Positions 1 to 8,643 of a stretch of DNA of 57,115 nt are shown piece after piece (position 1 is the first letter of the stretch; each line of letters begins with the position of its first letter). Made by a program: the position numbers and the translations under genes. The notes under the pieces were generated by a model. It saw only the letters and a list, made by a program, of their open reading frames with translations, searched no databases and was not told the origin of the DNA. The stretch lies in the NCBI GenBank assembly GCA_964479625.1, contig CAYZMS010000026.1:1-57115 (forward strand), written 5' to 3'. This stretch comes from CAYZMS01 sp964479625. GTDB taxonomy: Bacteria > Bacteroidota > Bacteroidia > Chitinophagales > Saprospiraceae.

Positions 1-122
1 GCATTATCGTGATTGTGGAAGATTTCGTTTTCTTTTCCAACAAGCTCCGCGATGCCGCCCCGGAAAGCGGGGATGTTGCCGGCGTGGAGGGGGATATTGA
101 GGGAGAGGGTGAGGATGCGCAT
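1..122 (-). CDS. Probable Cas6-like CRISPR RNA endonuclease (5' part only)
   Basis: Only the first 40 codons are inside the window; the gene runs off the left edge. The ATG is at 122-120, 11 bases after the cmr6 stop, so it belongs to the same operon. The visible protein starts MRILTLSLNIPLHAG and continues with an FRG segment and FHNHDN. This beginning resembles the N-terminal part of Cas6-type processing enzymes that I associate with Bacteroidota type III loci, where an FRG and a FHNH stretch recur. If correct, the protein cuts the CRISPR precursor transcript into guide units. Catalytic residues and the C-terminal RAMP fold lie outside the window, so the call rests on the N-terminal motif and the operon position. 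A different type III accessory protein remains possible. Confidence 0.6.
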   Translation of the reverse strand, partial: MRILTLSLNIPLHAGNIPAFRGGIAELVGKENEIFHNHDN

Positions 123-133
123 ATGATTAAAAA

Positions 134-1354
134 TTAATATGGTTCAATACTAAGGATTTCTTCTACTTCATTTCTAGATTGAGCTTTCAAACGGACTTTC
201 ACTCTTACAATCGTTCCTGGCGTAAAGTCATTAAGCTTTTTATCCTTATAGCCCTTAATGGTGTTCTTTGGCTCTGTCAGAAAAGTAATCCGATTCGGTT
301 TATTTTCGCTGTTAGGCTTTTTAATAGTGCCATGTAATTCGATTGTCTCTCCTTCTTTTGGATAAAGTGTAAAAGGTTTAGGTTGTTCTTTACCACGGAT
401 CGTGGTTTTTGTACTCGGTAAAATTTGGCCAAGAGATCGATTGGCAGCTCGTCGTTGCTCTGGTGCAGGTTTTGTACGCGGCTCGATTAATTGTCCATAC
501 CCTACATTGGTTTTTGCTCCTACCCCCATGTCGAGCAAAATAGCCTTGAATAAACCCCGGATATTTTCGACGCTTAATACTTCCTGTCCGCCTTTTTTAT
601 AAGGTTCAAAATGAAATTGAAACCGGAAGACTACCCCGGGTAATACTTTTAAAAATTGAATTGGGATCGGATTTTTTAGAGGTTCTTTGTGCGGTGTAAT
701 AAAGTCTGTTGCAAGGTATTGACTGGTGTAAACCTCATTTATCTTAACTCGTGCGGCGCTTATTGGCAGTGCATCATGGAAAATGGTTCTTCCTGACATA
801 GGACCTACTTTCATGCCTGTTTCATAACTACCAAATAGCCAGGTCTCGAATGCCTCGATTGCAGGGGCATCCCAACTTTGATCTGGTGTAATTTCATTCA
901 ACTCTGCCTGGAGATATTCCGTAACCCAGCCAGCTTTTTCAAGTAGTGCTGCTTTCTTTTTGGAATCTTTTTCTTTTTTCGCGGCATGTTTGAATCCTAA
1001 GGGAAAAGCGAATCGCAATACCCCTTTTACCGATGAGCCAGGGATAACTGGAAGCCCCGTAGTATAATCCACAAAGAAGCCAAGCTTAATCTCCCCCAAC
1101 AAACCCGAACCGTGTGTGATGCCACTTCCAAGTAAGACGCCAGGGTAAGTGGTTTCCAAATCAATGCAATGTTCCTCAGGCATCGTATATCCAAAAGGGA
1201 GCTCTTCTTCCCGTTCGGGTAAAGTGGAATTGGTTAGCTCCAGATTACGCTCGGCAAAATGATTGGAATTATCTTTATCATCTGATTTCTTAGACCAATC
1301 AACACCGTCGTAATATTTCTTATAAAACAGCAGGCTATTATTATAATTACTCAT
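134..1354 (-). CDS. cmr6: Type III-B CRISPR RAMP protein Cmr6
   Basis: This 406-residue protein is the Cmr6 subunit, which caps the Cmr7-type backbone filament near the 3' end of the crRNA and helps hold the target RNA. Recognition comes from the RAMP signature around residues 80-115 (GSGITHGSG, then GLPVIPGSSVKGVLR) and from a second glycine-rich segment near residue 275 (GVGAKTNVGYGQL), the typical C-terminal G-rich loop. It overlaps the end of cmr5 by four bases (ATGA type), which points to coupled translation. The C-terminal 110 residues after the G-rich loop form a basic, low-complexity extension ending in a small beta-rich segment; this is longer than a minimal Cmr6 and its role is unknown. 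Confidence is high because the whole cmr1-6 order is intact. Confidence 0.9.
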   Translation of the reverse strand: MSNYNNSLLFYKKYYDGVDWSKKSDDKDNSNHFAERNLELTNSTLPEREEELPFGYTMPEEHCIDLETTYPGVLLGSGITHGSGLLGEIKLGFFVDYTTGLPVIPGSSVKGVLRFAFPLGFKHAAKKEKDSKKKAALLEKAGWVTEYLQAELNEITPDQSWDAPAIEAFETWLFGSYETGMKVGPMSGRTIFHDALPISAARVKINEVYTSQYLATDFITPHKEPLKNPIPIQFLKVLPGVVFRFQFHFEPYKKGGQEVLSVENIRGLFKAILLDMGVGAKTNVGYGQLIEPRTKPAPEQRRAANRSLGQILPSTKTTIRGKEQPKPFTLYPKEGETIELHGTIKKPNSENKPNRITFLTEPKNTIKGYKDKKLNDFTPGTIVRVKVRLKAQSRNEVEEILSIEPY

Positions 1355-1782
1355 GATTTTTTCAGGTTGTAGGTACGAATAGCTAATTTGAAAGCGAGAG
1401 CAGCTTGCATCAGGTGTTCTTTGAGTTCATCCTGTTTAAAGTTAGGATTAGCGACTGTTCTCAGTAGCGTGCGCGTTTGAAGTAAACCATTTTCATCGGT
1501 CGGTATTTGTCGCTTACTCTCAGCTGAGAATCTACTATCCTGATGCAAGACAATAACAAATAGCGTTTGCAATAATACATCCCGCTGAATACCAGCAGCA
1601 TTATCATTATCCGTATAAACGGCTAAAGTCGGTAACAACCCCATCTGTAGCAGGCTGGTGCCAAAACCGGAAATAGCACTTTGATAACCGGATGGAATGT
1701 TATCCCGTCCATACTTTCCCGCTAAGACAGTATCAACAGCATCCAGTGCAGCCGGAATAAGGTATTCTATTTTTCGTAACAT
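1351..1782 (-). CDS. cmr5: Type III-B CRISPR small subunit Cmr5
   Basis: This 143-residue, largely alpha-helical protein occupies the position of Cmr5, the small subunit that lines the inner filament of the Cmr complex and contacts the target RNA. Typical Cmr5 features are its size, the predicted helical bundle, and the central segment YQSAISGFGTSLLQMGLLP around residues 33-51, which matches the conserved 'GFGTSLLQMGLLPTLA' region of the family. Its start overlaps the cmr4 stop by one base and its end overlaps cmr6 by four bases, so it lies in a tightly coupled operon. No catalytic role is expected for this subunit. Confidence 0.88.
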   Translation of the reverse strand: MLRKIEYLIPAALDAVDTVLAGKYGRDNIPSGYQSAISGFGTSLLQMGLLPTLAVYTDNDNAAGIQRDVLLQTLFVIVLHQDSRFSAESKRQIPTDENGLLQTRTLLRTVANPNFKQDELKEHLMQAALAFKLAIRTYNLKKS

Positions 1783-2615
1783 TAGCTTAGCTTTTTAAAT
1801 GAACATAATCCATAGCCGACCGTGGCATTTGCACCTAACTGAACAAAATTATTCTTGCTTATAAGAAAAGTATTGAGGTCGTCCAAACCATCTTCACGAG
1901 CGATCATAGCAAGAAAGCGGGCTTCGCGAGGTACCACTTCTTCGTACCAAAGGTTTTCGCTTATGCCATCATTGAGATAGTTACGAGCGATAATAGGCAA
2001 CTCTTTTGCCAGCCTATCAAATGCTTGATTAGACAATAGCGCTAAACGATCTCCGAAGAGTTCGGTGAGTTTGCCCAGGTCAAAGCCATTGTGAGCAGCA
2101 GACCACTCTTCCTCTAATTGAATAGGTTTGCCTTGATCTGTGCCAAAATATTTTGCCTCATCGGATGCTAGAGCAGAAAGGCTTGTCAGCAATGAAAGGT
2201 ATTCGCTTTCAGAATGGAACATTTCCAAACTCTTGATCGCTTCGTCGAGTAGAACCGGACAAGTCGCTACATAGTAGAAATCATGGCTGCTACGAGCAGG
2301 GAGCGCAAGCATGCGGGCATCATAGAAGTTGTATTTACCTTGTTGTATGGACTTTCTATCCTTAGGGTCACTTCCAAATACTTCGGTAATAGGGTTCTTC
2401 CCATTATTACTTACTTGTGTGGTGGTTGCCCCATTTTTTTGCTCGTACTCCATCGCCTCACGCAGTGCTCCTTTGATGCCACTGGCGTGAATAATGGGTA
2501 ATCGGGTAGATTGATCCCGTTGAACCTGTTTGTCTATAACGCTGAAATCACCTTCTCCACTGCCTACATGCAGATTACTAATGGCGTGGATCAAATAAAA
2601 ATCCATTGTTTTCAT
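1782..2615 (-). CDS. cmr4: Type III-B CRISPR backbone RNase Cmr4
   Basis: Cmr4 forms the repeated backbone of the Cmr complex and cuts bound target RNA at 6-nt intervals. The protein is 277 residues, normal for the family. Visible signatures are the N-terminal HAISNLHVGSGEG, then an acidic-basic stretch (DKQVQRD) that carries the loop Asp used for RNA cleavage in the family, then HASGIKGALREAMEYE, the classical RAMP glycine-rich helix. The C-terminus ends with QLGANATVGYGLC, the second G-rich loop. It overlaps cmr3 by four bases. Since a candidate catalytic Asp is present, target RNA cleavage, which also switches off Cas10 signalling in other systems, is probably retained. The catalytic assignment is by position, not by alignment. 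Confidence 0.93.
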   Translation of the reverse strand: MKTMDFYLIHAISNLHVGSGEGDFSVIDKQVQRDQSTRLPIIHASGIKGALREAMEYEQKNGATTTQVSNNGKNPITEVFGSDPKDRKSIQQGKYNFYDARMLALPARSSHDFYYVATCPVLLDEAIKSLEMFHSESEYLSLLTSLSALASDEAKYFGTDQGKPIQLEEEWSAAHNGFDLGKLTELFGDRLALLSNQAFDRLAKELPIIARNYLNDGISENLWYEEVVPREARFLAMIAREDGLDDLNTFLISKNNFVQLGANATVGYGLCSFKKLS

Positions 2616-3838
2616 AAAATATGGTATTGATTGTATCCAATAATTTGAAAATCACCGTGTTGGAATAAAGCCTCAATCTGTGCTTTGTTGGCTGAATCAA
2701 AATACAGCACACTCCCTCTGTCCAGTAGGTGAAATAGTTTACTCTCTACCAGCGCCGTCGCTGTAGTATTGCCTTGCGGTTGATCATCAACTCTATGAAC
2801 CTTCTGATAATGATCGGTCATACCCACCGCAGATTGAAGAAATCGAAATGGAATAGCCTGTGTCACGCTCAGATAGGTCAAGGAGCGGAGCTTTTTCATG
2901 TCCTGGATAAAGGCTGGGCTAAGGCACATTAGTCGAGAGACATTGTGCTTATGTTTATCAGAAATCAAGGTGTTTTTATAGCTTACAGTCGGCATTTTCC
3001 AGTCCGGTATTTTCTCCACGAACATATTAAATGTACTGCGTTCGCCGCCGAATTCTACGACTGCATCATGAAGGGTAAACTTGTTATCGGTAAAATTTTT
3101 TACCGGTTGGTCAGCCCATTCGTAGTCAACGTCATCTTTTGAAATTTGCTCATTCAGCTCGATGTAAAAGCAAAATTTGTCAACGTAAAAATCCAATTTC
3201 TCCTGCGAAGTTTCCTTTTCACTTACAAAACCCAAAAAAGTTTGATAATAATATCCTGAATCATTGTCCGGGTTTACTTCACCCCAGGGACGGGCAGCTT
3301 TGGTAATACCCACCCGTTTATTAGAGATGAATAAATCATCTAATTTGGCATTTCCATTCTGCGGGTGCTGAAATTGAGCATACACACCTTCCTTTTCCTC
3401 GTAATTTTGTAATATCCCTTTGGTATCTTCCAACTCAAAAGTCATTTTTTTCGGTGCTTCTCCTTTTTTTTGAGCGGGAATCAACACATCGTCTAATGGT
3501 GCAGGCACACAAATTTCTTTATCGTTTGCTTCCAGAAAAACAGGGCTGATTCGCTTAATAACCCCAAAATTATTTTGGGCATTCAGTCGAAATCCGGTTT
3601 TGCCAATGAGCACTTTAGCGCGTTGCTTGTCTTTCACTCGGGAAGCATTATCTGTAAGCAAGCCTGATTGGATCAGCAATTGGTTTCGGATTAGCCCCAG
3701 CGCTCCGGTTTGCTGCGGAAATTTGTTGGAGTGCAGCACGTAATTACTTCTTCGGGTTCTAGTCTCCCCTTCATTAAAGCTGGATTCACCCCCAAAGAAA
3801 AAATCATTCAGCGGTTGTAGCGATATTTTTAGAATCAT
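2612..3838 (-). CDS. cmr3: Type III-B CRISPR RAMP protein Cmr3
   Basis: Cmr3 binds the 5' repeat-derived handle of the crRNA together with Cas10. The family opening is clear: MILKISLQPLNDFFFGGE, followed by SSFNEGETRTRRSNYVLHS, the usual 'FFFG-E' start of Cmr3. An upstream in-frame ATG at 3862 would add eight residues (MNPIKPNN), but the start at 3838 fits the family and shortens the overlap with cas10 from 59 to 35 bases. The C-terminal half is divergent, with one late basic segment (YQKVHRVDDQPQGN) that matches the conserved region before the final strand of Cmr3 proteins. Length with the chosen start is about 408 residues. Confidence 0.85.
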   Translation of the reverse strand: MILKISLQPLNDFFFGGESSFNEGETRTRRSNYVLHSNKFPQQTGALGLIRNQLLIQSGLLTDNASRVKDKQRAKVLIGKTGFRLNAQNNFGVIKRISPVFLEANDKEICVPAPLDDVLIPAQKKGEAPKKMTFELEDTKGILQNYEEKEGVYAQFQHPQNGNAKLDDLFISNKRVGITKAARPWGEVNPDNDSGYYYQTFLGFVSEKETSQEKLDFYVDKFCFYIELNEQISKDDVDYEWADQPVKNFTDNKFTLHDAVVEFGGERSTFNMFVEKIPDWKMPTVSYKNTLISDKHKHNVSRLMCLSPAFIQDMKKLRSLTYLSVTQAIPFRFLQSAVGMTDHYQKVHRVDDQPQGNTTATALVESKLFHLLDRGSVLYFDSANKAQIEALFQHGDFQIIGYNQYHIL

Positions 3839-5489
3839 GTTGTTGGGTTTGATTGGGTTCACTGATAAAGTCTATTAGGCGCATCATAGCATAAAAAAGA
3901 GATAGCCAATCGCTATTGTCGGGGTTTGCTTCATTGTAAGCCGCCAGCAGCAAAGTTTCTGTAGCTTCTCGTTGTTTCTTAAAGCCGGAGTCATCCCCCC
4001 ATTCATTGAAGTAGGCAGTAAAAAAGTGGTTAAGCCGTCCCTCCAGGTCAAATATATACTCCGGATCTTGCACTTTTTTCTCCTCCTCCTGCTCGGCTAT
4101 TCTGGTCAGCAAACATTCCAATGTTTTTACCTTATACATCAAGGAACTTACTAAGCCTTTTCTGCCTTCCGGATTTGATTGCTTAAATACGTTTGATGCA
4201 GTGATAGCTGACTGTAGAAAATCCTTTGAAAAAGTCGCGGCAAAATGGTTGCCGCTGTGCTTGGTAAATCGAAAGCTGACGGCATTTTTCTCTTGACCGG
4301 CTTTATTTTTATATTTTTTTGCCATTTTTAAGATGTCATGATAAGTATCGCCAATCGCCTCAAAAAGTGGGAATTTATAATAAACGATGTTCAATCCATA
4401 GGATAAGGAAGCATCCGGGTGAAGTTGCGCTTTTGGGAACATATTATCTAAGGTTTGAATAAGGTCAAAAATAGTTTGGCTACTATTCTGCACCGGTGCT
4501 AGAAATAATAAGTCATCACCACCGATGTAAATAGGCTTTCCGCCATAATCGTTAATTATCTTAGCTGCCTGCACACTATAATTGGCAAGGGTTTCAGAAA
4601 ATGTTTTGTAATCCTTTGGCTTATCTAGTTTTTGAATAACCCTACTAATACTATCCCCATCCGCATGAACAATGCAAAAGTACTTATGACGGGGTAACAA
4701 ATGTTTTCCAAGTTTATCATCTTCCGCAATCTTTTCATAAAAAGCTTCGTGCCTTTTGTCAATCTCTTTTTTATAATCTTCTGCGATGCTTAGTAATGCG
4801 CCCGGAACTTTAAATTGCAATTCCATCGCCGCTATTTCAGCAGTGTCGGGAATAAAACTTGTTTTTGGCATAATGGGATCATATTCACCCCGATTGTCGC
4901 CTTTCAAGCCTTCGCTGAGCGCAACTTTATAAATGCGATTTTCTTCAAACAGTTTCAGCAGTTCATTGCTATCCGGCTCTTCCGGGAAGCAGGTATCTTC
5001 CAGTTCAGCATTTTCCAGATAAGGGGTTAGCTGAAGGCTAAGCGCTCCTTTGGAAATATCAGTCAGTTCCTTCAACACATAGCGAATACGGAAAAAAGAA
5101 CGCCAGAAATGTATTGCCTGGTCAATATGATACGCCTTGAGGGTGTCGTCCGCCTTTTCTGTTTTCAATAGCGTCTCCTCAATTAGTTTGCGCAATGCAA
5201 ACTCAATACAATCATCTACTTCTTTGGGTGTCCAACCATCTGCTTGCATAAATAGCCGATCCGGATAGATACCTGCCCCATAGAGTGTATTTCCAAGCAC
5301 TGTATCTGGAATGTGTGGAATCAAGATGTTTTCCTTTTTCGGATCCAACTCGTTTATCAGATGCTTCATCAATGATGAAAGCAAGTAACTGGCTGCCCAA
5401 AGTTCACGGGTTTTGCGAGCCTCCAAAAGTGTTTTCACTATAGGACCGATCGTGAGAGCGAGATAGTTGTGGGAAGTGAAGTTAGTCAT
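3804..5489 (-). CDS. cas10: Cas10/Cmr2, type III-B signalling subunit
   Basis: Cas10 is the large subunit that makes a nucleotide second messenger when the Cmr complex binds foreign RNA. At 561 residues it is much shorter than classical Cmr2 (about 870), and I see no N-terminal HD metal-binding motif, so the DNA-nuclease activity is probably absent. The polymerase palm is present: HADGDSISRVIQ (about residues 273-284), and the metal-binding YIGGDDLLFL with G323-G324-D325-D326. The N-terminal segment (GPIVKTLLEARKTRELWAASYLLS) is the typical Cmr2 beginning. Its start overlaps the cmr1 stop by eight bases. In the Bacteroides fragilis III-B system, as I recall the literature, a similar HD-less Cas10 conjugates ATP to S-adenosylmethionine and the product activates a CorA protein; the adjacent CorA-like gene here suggests the same chemistry, which is inference. 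Confidence 0.93.
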   Translation of the reverse strand: MTNFTSHNYLALTIGPIVKTLLEARKTRELWAASYLLSSLMKHLINELDPKKENILIPHIPDTVLGNTLYGAGIYPDRLFMQADGWTPKEVDDCIEFALRKLIEETLLKTEKADDTLKAYHIDQAIHFWRSFFRIRYVLKELTDISKGALSLQLTPYLENAELEDTCFPEEPDSNELLKLFEENRIYKVALSEGLKGDNRGEYDPIMPKTSFIPDTAEIAAMELQFKVPGALLSIAEDYKKEIDKRHEAFYEKIAEDDKLGKHLLPRHKYFCIVHADGDSISRVIQKLDKPKDYKTFSETLANYSVQAAKIINDYGGKPIYIGGDDLLFLAPVQNSSQTIFDLIQTLDNMFPKAQLHPDASLSYGLNIVYYKFPLFEAIGDTYHDILKMAKKYKNKAGQEKNAVSFRFTKHSGNHFAATFSKDFLQSAITASNVFKQSNPEGRKGLVSSLMYKVKTLECLLTRIAEQEEEKKVQDPEYIFDLEGRLNHFFTAYFNEWGDDSGFKKQREATETLLLAAYNEANPDNSDWLSLFYAMMRLIDFISEPNQTQQHDSKNIATTAE

Positions 5490-6795
5490 TTTTACTTTTT
5501 CTTATTTCATTATAAATGCGAATAATTTCTTTATATATTTTTTCTCCATCCGAGCCTTTACGAATATGGTTCGGATGAAAGGAGTTTTCAATACGATTCG
5601 AATCAAAAGAAAATTTTAAGAAATCATCAAGATCAAAACCACTCCAAACCTTCATTTTAAGACCTCCTGACCCATTATTTTTTACTTTGAAGTTAGCTTT
5701 GGCAAATTGTTGTTTTGTGTCATTATCCTTTATCGAGCAAAAATAAACTCGATAACCCCCTTGCATTTCTACCGGTTTAAATAAAATTGGGGATTTCATT
5801 CTGACAATTGCCTCGTCTGATTTTACCTCCCTTCCATTTTCATCAATATGTACTTTAGAAATGGCAGCCTGCCCTTTAGCTCCTGGATAGCCCCGCCACG
5901 CCTGTTCGGTAGAAAGACCAAGCCAATCTCTTACAATATTTGAGCCAGATTGCTCCCAATGCAAAGGAGTTGGCTCAAAGTCTTCTATCTTTTCATTCTT
6001 TTTATATCTGTCGTCTCGATTTTTATCATCCTTTCGATACTGCTGCTTTTGAAGAAAATTATTGAAATACTCAGACTTAATACCTTTCTTTTCCCAGCTT
6101 ACTTTTTTATCAGCAGCATATTGCCAAATTAACGGCTTCATATAAAATTCTTTTAAAAATCGTATACTACCGTCAGGCATACTAGACCCATTCAAGCCAG
6201 ATCGAAGTGTCTTATAGAAAAGCTCTATCGTAGCAAAAACAACTTTTAAATCCTTATTAGGAATGGAAAAAGAATAAAAGGAATCTGGAAATGAAATATT
6301 CTCCGGCAAGAAGTTTCCAAAACCTTTTGTTTGTCGGGTTCCAAAATTATGATAAAGAAAAAAAGGCTCCAATTGGTCTTTGATAAATGAAAGTAGGTCT
6401 TTATTGAAAGAAAGAATAGTCAGTTTAATTAACCCTGAAGATTCTGTAAATCGTTTTGGATTCTCCTCTCTAATATTAGCAAAAAAAAGTGGGTGTTTTT
6501 CTTCCACCATCTCTTGCTTTCGATGATCATATCTTTCCGTTTCAATATCTCTGGAGAGAATTTTTCCGGGGTCTACTTCTATTTTTATCTTGTAATTTAA
6601 AGCCTGTTGCTTTTCGACCCCACCCCCAACTTTCCAAGTGTTATCAATATCTTTCCATGCTTTCCCTGTTTTTTGAATGAGAAACTTATCCAACTTCGGC
6701 TTCACCTCTGTTGCCCGCAAGGTTGCTCCTTCCTGGTCGTGCTGGAAGTGGATGATGGGGGTGTGTTGTTTTAAGGTTACCGTTGTTTTAAACAT
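5482..6795 (-). CDS. cmr1: Type III-B CRISPR RAMP protein Cmr1
   Basis: Cmr1 caps the 3' end of the crRNA in the Cmr complex. The 437-residue protein opens with the family pattern: MFKTTVTLKQHTPIIHFQ, then GATLRATEVKPKLDKFLI, which is the conserved 'TPxxH...G.tLRateiKP.LrrfL' region. Residues around 155-165 carry FGTRQTKGFGNF, the G-rich RAMP loop. The C-terminal half is lysine-rich and less conserved. It is the first Cmr-complex gene of the operon and begins 33 bases after the CorA-like gene. Local base composition is AT-rich, like the rest of the CRISPR block. Confidence 0.88.
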   Translation of the reverse strand: MFKTTVTLKQHTPIIHFQHDQEGATLRATEVKPKLDKFLIQKTGKAWKDIDNTWKVGGGVEKQQALNYKIKIEVDPGKILSRDIETERYDHRKQEMVEEKHPLFFANIREENPKRFTESSGLIKLTILSFNKDLLSFIKDQLEPFFLYHNFGTRQTKGFGNFLPENISFPDSFYSFSIPNKDLKVVFATIELFYKTLRSGLNGSSMPDGSIRFLKEFYMKPLIWQYAADKKVSWEKKGIKSEYFNNFLQKQQYRKDDKNRDDRYKKNEKIEDFEPTPLHWEQSGSNIVRDWLGLSTEQAWRGYPGAKGQAAISKVHIDENGREVKSDEAIVRMKSPILFKPVEMQGGYRVYFCSIKDNDTKQQFAKANFKVKNNGSGGLKMKVWSGFDLDDFLKFSFDSNRIENSFHPNHIRKGSDGEKIYKEIIRIYNEIRKSKND

Positions 6796-6828
6796 TGGCT
6801 TAAAATTTATGGTATTGAAATAAATACA

Positions 6829-8511
6829 CTATTTGTTTCGCAGAAATACCCGAAGGCGAACCAGAACAATAATTGCAATAAGGACAATGATTAATAAAGC
6901 GGAAGCTAGCGCTGCAACCACGAGACTGCTAGAAAAACTAAAAGTATCTGGTAAATTGGAAAAGCCAAAGACTGCAGCCACTAGTGTCGGCGGTAGAAAC
7001 ATGGTCGCTATCCAGGTCAGCAACTCTGCTTCCCTGCTATTTTTTTCGCCTTCCAGCAACACTGAATATTGATGTAGTTCTGCAATCTCTTGCTGCAAAG
7101 CCGTTAGGTCGGTATCAATTTCCATGACGTCCCGCATTTTGTCATACAACTCAATGCCTTGTTCTTGGGGGGTAATTTCGCGGAAATAAATCTTGTTGGT
7201 GAAGTATAGATAGCCTTTATATATTTCCCTTATAATACGTTTTTGGTAAGAGGCATCTTTACTTGTTTTGATTGCCTCGGATATGGTAGCCGCTTCTGCT
7301 GCAAAACGCAGAATTGCTGCACGTTGCATCAATGCCAGTGCCATCATTTGGAAATATAAGTACTTATAATGATTGATTAAGATGTTTTCTGTGAACCAGT
7401 TCTTTTCTACCAACATTACAAAAGAATATCTGGAAATTCCAAATAGCTGACTCTGCGATTCTCCTTTTTCATTTCTCCGTTCTAGCCATCGGTCATACGT
7501 ATGCTTTTCTAGAAGTTGCTCTTTCATCGGACGACTTTTGCATGTTACATCCAAAGAGGAATCGACGAAAAGGTAAGCGTACCAAAAATCATCATTGACA
7601 TAAGAATATTTCCCTTTTTCCGAATCATACTGTTGTAGATGGTCCATTCCTGAAGAAGCAAAAGAATAACTTTGGACATACATCCGGTCATCCACTAATG
7701 GACTCAAAAGAATTTTATCTTGAGACATGTGCTGTTTACTCTTACGAGTACTTACGGCAAATTTTGAACCGAGCAAGTGACTAATAAATTTAGGTAGTTT
7801 GAAGGGCTCTCCATTCAAGCTTTTTAAATCCTCATAGTATGAAAAGTCATCCCCAATAGGTTCATTACTAAATCCAATCAACTTGATTGTATCTGCTAAA
7901 AAAGAGCTTTTAGGTCCATCTAATGATGTTGGCTCTTTCTTCTTAGGATCATCTTTTGCCCTTTCTTTTTCTTCATTAGAAACATAGCCCAAAAATTGAG
8001 GATAAATCCTACGTCCAAAATCATTAATTCGAAGTAAGTCTTCTGGGTCAGATGTTTGCCGATTTTCTAGAAAGAAGGCAAGAAATCCAATACCTATATC
8101 GTAAGTAGTCAGAAGAATATCTTTAATTTTTAAACGATATATCGAATTCGGTTTCTTTTCATTTTTTACAGTTATTTCATATATCGCTTGTTCGCCTTTG
8201 TCAGGTAAGGGGTATCGAAACCGGCGGGTGGTTTCTTGTTCATTCAGGGTTATGGCAAGTGCATCACGCACATAACCATGAAAATAGTTATATTCATTAA
8301 AAGTATGGTATTTGTCTGCCTCATCAATGTGAATTTGGAATGGAGATTCTAGCCATGGTGAGTCTTTAATAACTTGCAAAAATTTATCGAAAGAAGTTCG
8401 TTCAATGAATGAGGCTTTTGATAGTTTCTTGCCTGCTGGAAGATAATCCCACTTAAACGGGAACAAAAAAATATGATGACTATACAAGGGTTTCTCGGTG
8501 TTATTTGTCAT
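6829..8511 (-). CDS. Type III CRISPR-associated CorA-like membrane effector
   Basis: The 560-residue protein has a large soluble N-terminal domain, a helical segment around residues 450-500 (IDTDLTALQQEIAELHQYSVLLEGEK) and two C-terminal transmembrane helices (about 503-520 and 527-553), then a basic tail. This is the layout of CorA-type divalent-cation channels, in which a long stalk helix leads into the first membrane helix. The CorA signature GMN between the membrane helices is replaced by FGFSN. CorA-like proteins are known accessory effectors of type III-B CRISPR in Bacteroidota; from memory, one was shown to respond to the SAM-AMP conjugate made by Cas10, probably by damaging the host membrane. 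It is the first gene of the operon, directly ahead of cmr1. Signal and substrate here are inferred, not seen. Confidence 0.82.
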   Translation of the reverse strand: MTNNTEKPLYSHHIFLFPFKWDYLPAGKKLSKASFIERTSFDKFLQVIKDSPWLESPFQIHIDEADKYHTFNEYNYFHGYVRDALAITLNEQETTRRFRYPLPDKGEQAIYEITVKNEKKPNSIYRLKIKDILLTTYDIGIGFLAFFLENRQTSDPEDLLRINDFGRRIYPQFLGYVSNEEKERAKDDPKKKEPTSLDGPKSSFLADTIKLIGFSNEPIGDDFSYYEDLKSLNGEPFKLPKFISHLLGSKFAVSTRKSKQHMSQDKILLSPLVDDRMYVQSYSFASSGMDHLQQYDSEKGKYSYVNDDFWYAYLFVDSSLDVTCKSRPMKEQLLEKHTYDRWLERRNEKGESQSQLFGISRYSFVMLVEKNWFTENILINHYKYLYFQMMALALMQRAAILRFAAEAATISEAIKTSKDASYQKRIIREIYKGYLYFTNKIYFREITPQEQGIELYDKMRDVMEIDTDLTALQQEIAELHQYSVLLEGEKNSREAELLTWIATMFLPPTLVAAVFGFSNLPDTFSFSSSLVVAALASALLIIVLIAIIVLVRLRVFLRNK

Positions 8512-8562
8512 TTCTTTCTTTAAAGCTGGAGTTTACAATATTTTGACAGTGGACATAACACC

Positions 8563-8570
8563 CAAATATA
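8563..8570 (-). promoter_or_regulatory. Candidate -7 box (TATATTTG) for the CRISPR operon
   Basis: On the minus strand the octamer TATATTTG lies about 52 bases upstream of the CorA-like start codon and matches the Bacteroidota -7 consensus TAnnTTTG exactly. The surrounding sequence is very AT-rich. I do not see a convincing TTTG -33 element at the expected spacing, so this is a candidate only. Confidence 0.4.
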
Positions 8571-8643
8571 ATTTTTTATTGTATAAAATCTAACTTTCTT
8601 ACATTGGAAAAGAACGCTAAAATTATTCCATTAGATAGAATAG

